A DNA stretch of 64,000 nt from Hyphomicrobiales bacterium (GCA_009377755.1 WHTM01000020.1:22025-86024), one strand, 5' to 3'. Shown: positions 24,372-33,376, counted from the stretch's first letter. Numbers and translations: made by a program. Notes: generated by a model not told the origin, from the sequence alone.

Positions 24372-25709
24372 ATGACACAAGAGCGCGACTTCGCCGCCTT
24401 CATCGACGACCGGCCGGAGGAGGGCATCTTTCGCGTCGACCGTTCAGTCTACAACGATCCGGCGGTGCTGGAGGCCGAGTACCAGACGATCTTCGAGGGC
24501 GGCTGGATCTTCCTGTGCCATGAGACGCACATTCCCAATCCTGGCGACTATTTCACCACCTGGCTCGGCCGGCAGCCGGTGTTCGTGGTGCGCGGAGCAG
24601 ACGGCAGCGTCAACGGCTTCCTCAACGCCTGCGGCCACCGCGGCGCCATGCTGCTGACCTACCGCGTCGGCAACGCCAAGACCTTCGACTGCCCTTACCA
24701 CGGCTTCTGCTTCAACGACAAAGGCGACTGCATCTCGGTGCGCAGCAAGCGCACCGGCTGGCCCGACGAGTTCGACATCGGCCGCTTCGACCTCGCACCG
24801 ATTGCGCGCATCGACAGCTATCGCGGTTTGATCTTCGGGAGTCTCGCGCCGGACGTTCCGGAGCTGCGTGACTATCTCGGCGCCGCCACCGCGCTGCTCG
24901 ATATTTTCGTCGCACCGGTGCCGCAGCCGCTCGAAATCGTGCCCGGCTATTGCGTCTATGTGTCGAACTGCAACTGGAAGGTAATGCACGAGAACGGGCC
25001 CGACGCCTATCATGCGCCGGTCGTGCATCGGAATTTCGCCGACACAATCGCGTTTCGGGAAAGCCGCGGCTCGTTCGAGGGCGTGAACAAGACCGAGCGC
25101 GGGCGGCTCACTGCGCGCATCGAGTCGGCGAGCTACGATCTCGGCAACGGCCACACCGCATTCTGGAACGAGCGCACGACGCCCGAGGCGTATCCGATCT
25201 ATGCCCACAGGGACGAGTTGGCGAAGCGCTTCTCGCCGGGCCAGCTCGACTGGATCCTCGGGCGCGGGCGGCACATGACCATCTTTCCCAACCTGCTGCT
25301 GAACGATCTGGCCAGTTCGCACTTGCGCACCTATCGCCCGCTGTCGGTCGACCGCACCGAGACGATCATCTGGTGCATCGCGCCGGTCGGCGAGCCGGCG
25401 GAGATGCGGGCCGCGCGCTTGCGCAAGTTCGAGGACTTCTTTTTGCCGAGCGGAATGGCGACGCCGGATGACATCGCCATCGTCGAAGCGGCGCAACGCG
25501 CGAGCTGGGCGCTGGAGAGCCGGTGGACCGATATGGGGCGCGGCTCCGATCCCGCTTTCCGGATCGATGGTCCCGACCAGGCGGCGAGGGAACTCGGCTT
25601 CACGCCGAAGGTCAGCAGCACCAGTTGGGATCACGAGATCACGCTGCAGGGGGTTTATCGCCATTGGCTCTCCCGAATCACGCGCAACGGCGAGGCACGC
25701 CATGGCTGA
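24372..25709 (+). CDS. aromatic ring-hydroxylating dioxygenase, alpha subunit (Rieske)
   Basis: A 445-residue oxygenase large subunit. The Rieske [2Fe-2S] ligands are in CGHRG (about residue 87) and CPYHG. The catalytic mononuclear iron site has the family pattern NWKVMHENGPDAYHAPVVH, with the bridging Asp and two His ligands; the third carboxylate would lie later. It hydroxylates an aromatic ring using O2 and electrons from a reductase. Length and motifs fit benzoate/anthranilate-type alpha subunits. No ferredoxin or reductase gene is in the cluster. It overlaps the beta-subunit start by 8 bp. Confidence 0.92.
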   Translation: MTQERDFAAFIDDRPEEGIFRVDRSVYNDPAVLEAEYQTIFEGGWIFLCHETHIPNPGDYFTTWLGRQPVFVVRGADGSVNGFLNACGHRGAMLLTYRVGNAKTFDCPYHGFCFNDKGDCISVRSKRTGWPDEFDIGRFDLAPIARIDSYRGLIFGSLAPDVPELRDYLGAATALLDIFVAPVPQPLEIVPGYCVYVSNCNWKVMHENGPDAYHAPVVHRNFADTIAFRESRGSFEGVNKTERGRLTARIESASYDLGNGHTAFWNERTTPEAYPIYAHRDELAKRFSPGQLDWILGRGRHMTIFPNLLLNDLASSHLRTYRPLSVDRTETIIWCIAPVGEPAEMRAARLRKFEDFFLPSGMATPDDIAIVEAAQRASWALESRWTDMGRGSDPAFRIDGPDQAARELGFTPKVSSTSWDHEITLQGVYRHWLSRITRNGEARHG

Positions 25710-26199
25710 TCTCGCCTTGCAAGCCGAGGTCTCGGAGCTGTTGTTTCGCGAGGCGCGCCTGCTCGACGCGCAGCGTTGGACCGACTGGCTCGAACTCTAT
25801 TGCGAGGACGCGGTCTTCTGGGTTCCGGCCTTCACCATGGCCGGCGGCTATACGGAGCAGCCCGAACAGGAGCTCAACTTCATCTATATGGCCGGCCGCA
25901 GCGGGCTGGAAGAGCGGGTGTTCCGGCTCAACACCGGCATCTCGCTGTCGTCGACGCCGCTGCCGCGCACCCGGCATATGGTAGGGATGGTGATGGTCGA
26001 CGGGCAGAACGGCGATGCCGTGCAGGCCTTCGCCAATTGCCAGGTCGCCACGTTCACCGAGATCCGCGGCCAGCAATTTCGGACCAGCAGCTACGAATAC
26101 CTGTTGCGGCGTTCCGGCGGCGGTCTGCGCATCGCGCAGAAGAAGGTGCTGCTGCTTGAAGCAGTGATCGACGGATACTTTGACTTCTACGCCATCTGA
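25702..26199 (+). CDS. aromatic ring-hydroxylating dioxygenase, beta subunit
   Basis: A 165-residue NTF2-like small subunit. The family opening (VSELLFREARLLDAQRWTDW followed by LELYCEDAVFWVP) and the C-terminal KKVLLLEAVIDGYFDFYAI are typical of benzoate/toluate dioxygenase beta subunits. It overlaps the alpha subunit by 8 bp, so the two are probably translated together. The start ATG at 25702 is chosen over further upstream frame because it opens the domain. Confidence 0.9.
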   Translation: MADLALQAEVSELLFREARLLDAQRWTDWLELYCEDAVFWVPAFTMAGGYTEQPEQELNFIYMAGRSGLEERVFRLNTGISLSSTPLPRTRHMVGMVMVDGQNGDAVQAFANCQVATFTEIRGQQFRTSSYEYLLRRSGGGLRIAQKKVLLLEAVIDGYFDFYAI

Positions 26200-26281
26200 A
26201 AACGGCGGGCGGCTGCGGGCCTGCGACGCGTTGCCGCCGCGATCGCCGGCCTCCAAGCTGGACAAAGGGGCGCTAAACAGA

Positions 26282-26306
26282 CCAAACCGGCATATCTTTG
26301 CCGGTC
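26282..26306. promoter_or_regulatory. small hairpin upstream of the TAXI gene
   Basis: ACCGGCA-TATCTT-TGCCGGT forms a 7-bp stem with a 6-nt loop, 37 bp upstream of the binding-protein ATG in a 143-bp gap. No U-tract follows. It may stabilise or separate the downstream cistrons. Confidence 0.35.
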
Positions 26307-26342
26307 TGAAGGCAACAACGATGACGACCAGAGGAGGAATCA

Positions 26343-27320
26343 ATGAAATTTTGCGTACTATTTTCTATCGCCATGGCCGTGGGGCTGTTGAGCCAAGCCG
26401 GCGGCGTCGCCGCCCAGCAGCCGATTGCCATCGCCACACCGCCTTCGGGCTCCATTTACAACTCGAGTGCCGCGGCCATCGGCAAGGTGCTGGCGGACAA
26501 GGCCGGCTTGAGAATGACGCTTCAGGCGATGGGCGGTTCCAGCCAGTACCTGCCGATCGTCAATGCCGGCGAAGTCCCCCTGGGCATCGCCAATGTGTAC
26601 GAGACAAGCCTGGCGGTCAAAGGCGAGGACTACTTCAAGGGCCGGCCGAACAAGGACCTTCGCGTGGTGGCAATTCTCTATCCGCTGCGCAACACGATCT
26701 TCGTGAAGAAGGATAGCGACATCAAGAAGCTTGCCGATCTCAAGGGCAAGCGCGGCCCCACGGGGTTCACCAGCCAGAGGATTCTCACCTCTGTGACCAA
26801 CGCCGCCTTGGCTCCCGGCGGCATCACGCTTGATGACGTAAAGGGGGTCAACGTCGCCAACATCATATCGAACGTCAATGCCTTCAAGGAAGGCCGCACG
26901 GATTTTTTCGTGTTTGCGCTCGGCGGCGCCCCGATCCGGGAGGCCGACGCCGCGGTCGGCGGCGTGCGCGCGCTGACGGCGGAGAACACGCCAGCCGTCG
27001 TGGCCGCCGTGAAGAAGCAAGTTCCGGTGGCCTACCTGCGGCTTGAGAAGCCGAGCCCGGCCAATACCGGACTGCTGGAGCAGGGCTACCTGGTTTCGTA
27101 CGGCGTCAATCTGCTGGCCAGCACCAAGACCCCGGACGACGTCGTGTACAAGGTCGTGAAGGCCATGCACGACAACGCCGCGGACCTGGGCAAGGTATTC
27201 CCGCCGCTGCGCATGCTCGATACCAAGGCGATGGCTCAAGCCGTGGACGGCGCCGAGTACCATCCGGGCGCAGCCAAGTACTACAAGGAGGTCGGTCAGT
27301 GGCCGCCGAAGCAGATGTGA
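26343..27320 (+). CDS. TAXI family TRAP transporter solute-binding protein
   Basis: A 325-residue periplasmic binding protein with a signal peptide (about 1-24, cleavage near VAAQ). The mature part opens QPIAIATPPSGSIYNSSAAA, and the middle has the family segments on PLGIANVYETS and KLADLKGKRGPTGFTSQ. TAXI proteins feed TRAP permeases with dicarboxylates, amino acids or aromatic acids. A strong AGGAGG site precedes the ATG. The fused permease gene follows 35 bp later, and the Rieske genes lie upstream, so the imported molecule may be their substrate. Confidence 0.9.
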   Translation: MKFCVLFSIAMAVGLLSQAGGVAAQQPIAIATPPSGSIYNSSAAAIGKVLADKAGLRMTLQAMGGSSQYLPIVNAGEVPLGIANVYETSLAVKGEDYFKGRPNKDLRVVAILYPLRNTIFVKKDSDIKKLADLKGKRGPTGFTSQRILTSVTNAALAPGGITLDDVKGVNVANIISNVNAFKEGRTDFFVFALGGAPIREADAAVGGVRALTAENTPAVVAAVKKQVPVAYLRLEKPSPANTGLLEQGYLVSYGVNLLASTKTPDDVVYKVVKAMHDNAADLGKVFPPLRMLDTKAMAQAVDGAEYHPGAAKYYKEVGQWPPKQM

Positions 27321-27355
27321 GACGCATGCGCTGCGTCTGATCACTCGGTACGCGC

Positions 27356-29317
27356 ATGGCAAGAGATGTTTCAAAGCATGGGCCCGGGCTACGCTCCTTC
27401 GGGAGCGCGGCCCTGCCATATCCGAATGGGCTCATTGAGATGCTCGCCGTTCTGCTCACCCTTGGCGGTGTCGGCTGGGCGCTCGACGTCTACAATCGCA
27501 TCGGACTGAGAATCTACGACCAGCAATATCTCGCCGCCATTCTCGCCATCGCGCTGGCAATGGCGTTCTTGAAGTTTCCGATCATCGGCAAGGAAAAGAC
27601 GGAGCTGCCTTGGTACGACGCCGTTGCGGCGGTCGTCGCATTCGCCGCCGTCGGCTACCTTGCGTATGACTATCCGACCATCGCCGATCTCATCTACCTG
27701 CGGTCCGCCGACAGTGTCACCGTCTGCGTCATCCTCATCGTCTTGCTGATTGAAGCATTGCGCCGCGCGACCGGTCCGGTGCTGAGCATTCTGGTGGTCG
27801 TCTTTATCGTTTATGCGCTGTTTGCCGATTACCTTCCAGGCTCCGGGATTCCCACGGATTGGCGCAAGCTCTCGCTCTCGCTCGCCGCCAATACCACCGG
27901 CATCCTCGGTCTGCCGATCAAGGTCGCCGCTACGATCGTCATCGCCTTCGTGCTGTTCGGCCAGATTCTGTCGCAGACCGGCGGCATGCGGTTCTTCACC
28001 GACATCGCGATGGCGGCGATGGGTGGCTTTCGCGGCGGCGCCGCCAAGATCGCGGTGCTCGGGTCGTTTCTGTTCGGCTCGATTTCCGGTAGCGCGGTCG
28101 CGAACGTCGTTGCGACGGGAATCGTCACCATTCCGCTGATGAAGCGCGCCGGCGTGCCGGCGCACAAGGCGGGCGCGATCGAAGCGGTGGCTTCAACCGG
28201 CGGGCAGTTGATGCCGCCGGTCATGGGCGCGGCGGCGTTCCTGATGGCCGAGTTCCTGGAGATTTCCTACGCCGAGGTCGTCATCGCCGCGCTGGTGCCC
28301 GGCATTCTCTACTATGTGGCGCTGTTCATTCAGGCCGACCTTGACGCCGCGAAGCAGGGCATTCCGCCGGTCGATCTGGACAAGATTCCACGCGCGGGCA
28401 AGGTGCTGCGTGCCGGCTGGTATTTCCCGATTGCATTCGTGATTCTGCTGGTAGGGCTGTTCTATCTCAACCTGCAGCCTGAGAAAGCCGTGATGTGGTC
28501 GATCGTCGGCCTGCTTGTCGCGGCTGTCGCGTTCGGCTTCGAGGGAAAGCGTCCCGGGCCCGGCGATCTACTGACGGCCTTTCGCGAAACCGGCCACGGC
28601 GCGCTCGACCTGATCCTGATTACCGCGGCGGCCGGCATCGTCATCGGTGTGCTCGCAATCTCGGGGCTTGGCTACCAGCTCACCTTAATTCTGGTCCAGG
28701 TCGGCCAGGGCAATCTGCTGCTGCTGCTGCTCCTGTCGGGGGCGGTTTGCATCATCCTCGGCATGGGCTTGCCGACCGTCGGCGTCTACGTGCTCCTGGC
28801 GGCGCTGGTCGCGCCGTCGCTGATCGAGGTCGGCGTGCAGCCAATCGCGGCCCATATGTACGTCATGTATTTCGGCATGATGTCGATGATCACACCGCCG
28901 ATCGCGATCGCAGCCTTTGCCGCCGCCTCGGTCGCCGAGGCCGATCCGATGAAGACCGGTTTCGCCGCCGTACGCTTCGGCTGGACCGCTTTCATCGTGC
29001 CGATCCTGTTCGTGTTCTCGCCGAGCCTCTTGCTCATCGGCGAGCCGGCGGCGGTGGTGATCGCCCTGATCACGGCACTGCTAGGGGTGTGGCTGGTCTC
29101 GATCGCTACCATTGGGCATTTCCAGCGTCCGCTCGGCGCGCCGATGCGGGTGCTGTTCGCGGCCGCCGGATTTGCCGCGCTGACGCCGGCCGACCTGTTC
29201 CCCGGTGGCGCACTGGTCGATATGGCCGGCGTGGTCGGCGGCGTGATCCTGATCGGCTACGAATATATGCTGGCCCGGCGCCGGCGCGCCGCGCTGCTCG
29301 TGAAGCCTGCGGAGTAG
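27356..29317 (+). CDS. TRAP transporter fused permease (DctQM-type, TAXI-TRAP)
   Basis: A 653-residue membrane protein with many hydrophobic helices, joining the small (DctQ-like) and large (DctM-like) subunits as usual for TAXI-TRAP systems. Typical segments are LFGSISGSAVANVVATG, GGQLMPPVMGAAAFLMAEFL and GMGLPTVGVYVLLAALVAP. It performs Na+- or H+-driven solute uptake with the adjacent binding protein. A GC-rich palindrome after the stop (29331-29384) could end the transcript. Confidence 0.92.
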   Translation: MARDVSKHGPGLRSFGSAALPYPNGLIEMLAVLLTLGGVGWALDVYNRIGLRIYDQQYLAAILAIALAMAFLKFPIIGKEKTELPWYDAVAAVVAFAAVGYLAYDYPTIADLIYLRSADSVTVCVILIVLLIEALRRATGPVLSILVVVFIVYALFADYLPGSGIPTDWRKLSLSLAANTTGILGLPIKVAATIVIAFVLFGQILSQTGGMRFFTDIAMAAMGGFRGGAAKIAVLGSFLFGSISGSAVANVVATGIVTIPLMKRAGVPAHKAGAIEAVASTGGQLMPPVMGAAAFLMAEFLEISYAEVVIAALVPGILYYVALFIQADLDAAKQGIPPVDLDKIPRAGKVLRAGWYFPIAFVILLVGLFYLNLQPEKAVMWSIVGLLVAAVAFGFEGKRPGPGDLLTAFRETGHGALDLILITAAAGIVIGVLAISGLGYQLTLILVQVGQGNLLLLLLLSGAVCIILGMGLPTVGVYVLLAALVAPSLIEVGVQPIAAHMYVMYFGMMSMITPPIAIAAFAAASVAEADPMKTGFAAVRFGWTAFIVPILFVFSPSLLLIGEPAAVVIALITALLGVWLVSIATIGHFQRPLGAPMRVLFAAAGFAALTPADLFPGGALVDMAGVVGGVILIGYEYMLARRRRAALLVKPAE

Positions 29318-29330
29318 TGCGATCGCGTTC

Positions 29331-29384
29331 GTGTCCCGCACGCAGCGCACCACACTTCATGCTGCGCTGCGCCCGGGACCCGAG
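29331..29384. repeat. palindromic intergenic repeat, possible terminator
   Basis: Inverted arms GTGTCCCGCACGCAGCGCA and GCTGCGCTGCGCCCGGGAC lie in the 84-bp gap between the converging TRAP and GMC genes. The arms resemble the ends of the repeats at 44106-44287 and 51075-51202, so this is a short member of the same family. Confidence 0.6.
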
Positions 29385-29401
29385 TTACCGCCCAAGGGCC
29401 A

Positions 29402-31030
29402 TCACACCGTCGCCGCCGGCAGGGTCGCGCGTCCGCGGATCATGTCGGAGGCCTTTTCCGCCATCATCAGCACGCACGCATTGATGTGGGCACCGACCAA
29501 ATCCGGCATCGCCGCTGCGTCGACCACGCGCAGGCCTTCCGCGCCGCGTACCCGCAGCTCCGGATCGAGTACCGCCTCCGCCCCGATCCCCATCGGGCAG
29601 GTGGCGCAGGGATGATGTGCGGTGATGGCTGTCTTGCGGATGAACGCGTCGATCTCCGCGTCGCTCTTGACCGCGAGGCCGGGTGAGGACTCCTCGCCGC
29701 GATAGGCGTCCATCGCCTTCTGGTGCGCCACCTCGCGGGCGCGCCGGACGCCTTCGCGCAGCGTCGGCAGATCGTTGGGCGCGGTGAGGAAATTGTAGAC
29801 GATGCGCGGCGGCACGCGCGGGTCGGCGGCGCGCAGCAGGATTTCGCCGCGGCTGTCGGGATGCAGCAGCGCCGGGCGGATGCCAAAGCCGTCTGCATAG
29901 GGCGCCTTCCATCCCGGCATCCAGAGATGCGCCTCCGGCGGCAGCCCGCGGAACATGAATTCCACGTCCGGCACGGCAAGCTCCGGCCGCGTCTTGATGA
30001 AGGCATGCAGGCCCCCCGGCACCACCGTGCCCGGCCCGGTGCCGAACAGGTAGGCCTGGATCATGTGCCTGGCCATGCGGTCGAACCGCATGTCGCGATG
30101 AAAACGTCCGGGCTTGGGCCGCGTGTACATCAGCAGCACCGCGAGGTGATCCTGCAGGTTCCTGCCCACTGGCAGATCGAGCACCGGCTCGATATCGAAT
30201 TTGGCGAGATGCGCGGCCGGCCCGATACCCGAGAGCATCAGGAGCTGCGGCGTATTGAACGCGCCGCCGGCGAGTACCACCTCGCGCTCGGCCGAAGCGC
30301 TGCGCAACTGGCCGTCGACGAGGTACTCGACCCCGGTCGCGCGCGTCCCCTGCATCAACACCCGCGTCGCATGCGCGCCCGTGATGACGGTCAGGTTGGG
30401 ACGCCGCAGCGCCGGCTTGAGAAAAGCCGCCGCCGACGAAGAGCGACGTCCGTCGCGGATCGTGTACTGGCCGCGGCCGAAGCCTTCCTGCTGGCCGCCG
30501 TTGTAGTCCGGCGTCACCGGATATCCGGCAGCGGCGGCGGCCACCAGCCAGGCATCAAACAGCGGGTCGTCGGTCTTCGCCCATTGCGTGCCGAGCAGGC
30601 CACTGCCGCCGCGCCACGGGTTCTCGCCCGCTTCCCAGGTTTCGCCGCGACGGAAATAGGGAAGCACGTCGGCATAGGACCAGCCGCGCGCGCCCATCTG
30701 CGCCCAGCGGTCGTAGTCGCCGGCATGGCCCCGCGTGTACGCCATGACATTGATCGACGAGGAGCCGCCGAGCACCTTGCCGCGCTCGGCACCGATGACG
30801 CGTCCGTCGAGGTTTGGCTCGGGCTCGGTGTGAAACCCCCAATCGAACAGGCCCCATTCGTGCAGCTTGCCCATGCCGAGAGGGATGTGGATGAACGGAT
30901 GGGTGTCGCGGCCACCCGCCTCGAGCAGCAGCACGCGCGCGGCGTCATCTTCGGTCAGCCGATTGGCAAGGACGCAGCCGGCGGAGCCGGCACCGACGAT
31001 GACGTAGTCGTAGCCCTGAGTATCAGCCAT
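29402..31030 (-). CDS. GMC family oxidoreductase (choline dehydrogenase-like)
   Basis: A 542-residue FAD enzyme. The N-terminal dinucleotide motif is YDYVIVGAGSAGCVLANRLT with LLLEAGG. GMC signature 1 is around GKVLGGSSSINVMAYTRG, and signature 2 around GAFNTPQLLMLSGIGP. The C-terminal HPCATCPMG and DLVGAHINACVLMMAEKASD carry the catalytic His and Asn. It oxidises a primary alcohol to an aldehyde. It converges with the TRAP operon and may oxidise alcohols of the same catabolic route; the substrate is unknown. Confidence 0.92.
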   Translation of the reverse strand: MADTQGYDYVIVGAGSAGCVLANRLTEDDAARVLLLEAGGRDTHPFIHIPLGMGKLHEWGLFDWGFHTEPEPNLDGRVIGAERGKVLGGSSSINVMAYTRGHAGDYDRWAQMGARGWSYADVLPYFRRGETWEAGENPWRGGSGLLGTQWAKTDDPLFDAWLVAAAAAGYPVTPDYNGGQQEGFGRGQYTIRDGRRSSSAAAFLKPALRRPNLTVITGAHATRVLMQGTRATGVEYLVDGQLRSASAEREVVLAGGAFNTPQLLMLSGIGPAAHLAKFDIEPVLDLPVGRNLQDHLAVLLMYTRPKPGRFHRDMRFDRMARHMIQAYLFGTGPGTVVPGGLHAFIKTRPELAVPDVEFMFRGLPPEAHLWMPGWKAPYADGFGIRPALLHPDSRGEILLRAADPRVPPRIVYNFLTAPNDLPTLREGVRRAREVAHQKAMDAYRGEESSPGLAVKSDAEIDAFIRKTAITAHHPCATCPMGIGAEAVLDPELRVRGAEGLRVVDAAAMPDLVGAHINACVLMMAEKASDMIRGRATLPAATV

Positions 31031-31059
31031 GCGTCATGCGTAGTGCAAAAACGTGATGG

Positions 31060-31150
31060 TGTCATTCCGGACGCGCCGGCCCGAAATCCATACTCCCGGC
31101 AGTGATTATGGATTCCGGCTCCCGTGCTCTGCACGGTCCCCGGAATGATA
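31060..31150. repeat. palindromic intergenic repeat
   Basis: Outer arms GTCATTCCGGAC and GTCCCCGGAATGAT enclose inner arms AATCCATA and TATGGATT. It lies just upstream of the GMC start, between that gene and the small-RNA locus. The family is typical of Rhizobiales intergenic palindromes. Confidence 0.65.
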
Positions 31151-31180
31151 TGACGGCTGGAGAACATCCTGCCGCCAAAG

Positions 31181-31208
31181 AAAAAACCGGGCTCCGTAGA
31201 GCCCGGTT
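31181..31208 (-). terminator. Rho-independent terminator of the candidate sRNA
   Basis: On the minus strand AACCGGGCTC-TACG-GAGCCCGGTT forms a 10-bp stem with a tetraloop and runs into TTTTTTC. It is one of the clearest intrinsic terminators in the window. Confidence 0.9.
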
Positions 31209-31307
31209 GAGTCCGTCGGCAAAGCCGACATCACCTTCCAGAGGGGAACAACGGCTGCCAGAGCCTCTCCGAATTCAGAGAACGCAGCTTGATAGGGCTG
31301 GCAGCAC
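31181..31307 (-). ncRNA. candidate trans-acting sRNA, AbcR/alpha-r15 type
   Basis: The intergenic region downstream of the lsrB-like gene holds a complete small transcription unit on the minus strand. A promoter (31314-31341) precedes a predicted transcript of about 127 nt. Its first hairpin pairs GCTGCCAG with CTGGCAGC around a long loop. A single-stranded stretch follows with TGTTCCCCTCT, complementary to ribosome sites. A second hairpin GTCGGC-TTT-GCCGAC and a strong terminator hairpin complete it. Three hairpins, a CU-rich anti-Shine-Dalgarno segment and the position beside lsrB match the AbcR (alpha-r15) RNAs of Sinorhizobium, Agrobacterium and Brucella, which repress ABC-transporter mRNAs with Hfq. 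The assignment rests on architecture and gene neighbourhood, not on an alignment. Confidence 0.55.
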
Positions 31308-31313
31308 CTGGTC

Positions 31314-31341
31314 AGTATGCTCCCCTCATCGCAGCCGGCAA
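31314..31341 (-). promoter_or_regulatory. sigma-70-type promoter of the candidate sRNA
   Basis: On the minus strand TTGCCG (31336-31341) and CATACT (31314-31319) are separated by 16 bp. The expected start lies near 31307, just before the first hairpin of the candidate RNA. Confidence 0.5.
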
Positions 31342-31472
31342 CGCGCCGCCCCGCATGCCAGCCATGCGGCCGTCAGGATGGGTCCCGCGAAGTCGGAACC
31401 GATCTTGCGACATGATCAGGCCTTGACAAAAAGATGAGGGCTGATCGGCTCCTTGCTTGAATCGATCAAGCT

Positions 31473-32363
31473 CTAGAATTTCCACCGTTGCGCGTTGGCG
31501 ACGAGAAAGTCGCGGAAGACCTGGATGCGCGCGACCGACTTCAGTTCTTCCGGATAAACGAAATAGGCGTCGAGCGTGACCGCTTCGGCCTCGCCGAACA
31601 GCAGCACCAGGCCGCCGTTCTCCTCCACCAGGTAGTCGGGAAGCATGGCGATGCCAAGCCCGCGCTGACAGGCCGTGAGCACACCGAGGATGTTGTTGAT
31701 ATGCAAGAGCGGGGTCCGCGGACCCTTGCCGTTACGCTCGACCTCGATCAGCCAGTTGGTGCTCTGCAAGTAGTTCGGAATCGAACCGCTAAGCACCAGG
31801 ATGCGGTGGTTGTCGAGATCTTCGAAATTGCGCGGCGTGCCGAACCGCTTCAGATACTCCGGCGAAGCGTAGGCATGGAAATGCACGGTGAACAGCTTGC
31901 GCTGGATCAGGTCGGGCTGTGTCGGCTGCCGTAGCCGGATGGCGACGTCCGCCTCGCGCATGGCGAGGTCCAGTTCCTCGTCGGTTGTGATCAGCTTGAC
32001 GCGGATATCCGGGTACAGATCGATGAACTCCCCGAGCCGGGGCGTCAGCCAGGCGACACCGAGGCCGACCGTGGTGGTGACCTTGAGATCGCCGTGCGGT
32101 CGCTCGCGGCTGTCGGTGAGCTTGGTGCGCGCGGCTTCCAGCTTCATGAACACGTCATGCGCGGTGCGGTAGAGCATGTCACCTTGCTCGGTCAGGATCA
32201 GGCCGCGTGCGTGCCGGTGGAACAGCGAGACCGACAGTTCCTGCTCGAGCGCGCTGACCTGCCGGGATACGGCCGATTGCGATAGGCCAAGCTGCTCGCC
32301 TGCGTGGGTGAAGCTGCCGGCTTCCGCGGCAGCGTGAAATACCTTGAGCTTGTCCCAGTCCAT
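31473..32363 (-). CDS. LysR-family transcriptional regulator, LsrB/VtlR-like
   Basis: A 296-residue LysR regulator. The N-terminal winged helix (MDWDKLKVFHAAAEAGSFTH onward, LGLSQSAVSRQVSALEQ) is followed by an inducer-binding domain containing TVGLGVAWLTPRL. The text and the position directly downstream of trxB match the Rhizobiales LsrB/VtlR regulator, which controls oxidative-stress and surface or transport functions and, in Brucella, an AbcR small RNA. The open frame extends 13 codons upstream, but MDWDKL is the family start. The gap to trxB is 47 bp, so the two are probably co-transcribed. Confidence 0.82.
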   Translation of the reverse strand: MDWDKLKVFHAAAEAGSFTHAGEQLGLSQSAVSRQVSALEQELSVSLFHRHARGLILTEQGDMLYRTAHDVFMKLEAARTKLTDSRERPHGDLKVTTTVGLGVAWLTPRLGEFIDLYPDIRVKLITTDEELDLAMREADVAIRLRQPTQPDLIQRKLFTVHFHAYASPEYLKRFGTPRNFEDLDNHRILVLSGSIPNYLQSTNWLIEVERNGKGPRTPLLHINNILGVLTACQRGLGIAMLPDYLVEENGGLVLLFGEAEAVTLDAYFVYPEELKSVARIQVFRDFLVANAQRWKF

Positions 32364-32410
32364 GCTTGAAACCTTCCGTCGTCCCGCAGCAGGGATGATC
32401 ATGGAAACAC

Positions 32411-33376
32411 CTATTCCGCCGCCGCGCGCGTCGTGGCATGGCCGGCAAGAAAACGCTCCGCCTCGAGCGCCGCCATGCAGCCCTGGCCGGCGGCGGTCAC
32501 GGCCTGGCGGTAGACGTCATCCGTTACGTCGCCGGCTGCAAACACCCCCCGCACCGAAGTCGCCGTCGAATACGGTGCCGTGGCGACATAGCCGGATGGC
32601 TTCAGCGCCATCTGCGTCGCGACCACCTCTGTCGCCGGAGTGTGGCCGATCGCAATGAACACCCCGTCCACCGGCCGTTCGGTGACGGCGCCGGTCTTCA
32701 CGTCCTTCAGCCGCACGTGCGTGACTTTGGGCGGGCCTTCGGTGCCCAGGACATCGTCGAGGACGGTGTTCCAGATGACGTTGATTTTTGGATGCTTGAA
32801 CAACCGATCCTGCAGGATCTTCTCGGCGCGGAAGCTGTCGCGCCGATGCACGACCGTGACAGAGGCGGCGAAGTTGGTCAGGAACAGCGCCTCCTCGACG
32901 GCGGTATTGCCGCCGCCTACGACGATCACTTCCTTGTTGCGGTAGAAAAATCCGTCGCAGGTAGCGCAGGCCGAGACGCCGTAGCCCTTGAACTTCTGCT
33001 CCGACGGCAGATCGAGCCAGCGCGCCTGCGCGCCGGTCGCGAGAATCAGCGCCTCGGCGAGATAGACGTCGCCGGAATCGCATTCCAGGCGGAACGGGCG
33101 CTGCGAAAGGTCGGCCTTGGTGACGTGATCGGTGACCATCTTGGTGCCGACATGCCGGGCCTGAACCTCCATCTGCTGCATCAGCCAGGGGCCCTGGATG
33201 ACGTCGGCGAAGCCGGGGTAGTTTTCCACATCGGTGGTGATGGTCATCTGGCCGCCGGGCTGGATGCCCTGAATCAGGACTGGCTCGAGCATCGCGCGGG
33301 CCGCATAGATCGCCGCCGTATAGCCGGCCGGCCCGGAGCCGATGATTACTACCTTTGCGTGCAAAACCTCAGGCAT
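32411..33376 (-). CDS. trxB: thioredoxin-disulfide reductase
   Basis: A 321-residue flavoprotein that reduces thioredoxin with NADPH. The FAD motif VVIIGSGPAGYTAAIYAARA is at the N-terminus, the redox-active SACATCDGFFYR holds the CxxC, and the NADPH motif VVGGGNTAVEEA follows. The end has GVFAAGDVTDDVYRQAVTAAGQGC. I start at MPEVLHAKVVIIG; an alternative start 18 codons upstream adds no domain sequence. Neighbours greA upstream and lsrB-like downstream are on the same strand. A terminator between greA and trxB suggests trxB has its own promoter. Confidence 0.96.
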   Translation of the reverse strand: MPEVLHAKVVIIGSGPAGYTAAIYAARAMLEPVLIQGIQPGGQMTITTDVENYPGFADVIQGPWLMQQMEVQARHVGTKMVTDHVTKADLSQRPFRLECDSGDVYLAEALILATGAQARWLDLPSEQKFKGYGVSACATCDGFFYRNKEVIVVGGGNTAVEEALFLTNFAASVTVVHRRDSFRAEKILQDRLFKHPKINVIWNTVLDDVLGTEGPPKVTHVRLKDVKTGAVTERPVDGVFIAIGHTPATEVVATQMALKPSGYVATAPYSTATSVRGVFAAGDVTDDVYRQAVTAAGQGCMAALEAERFLAGHATTRAAAE

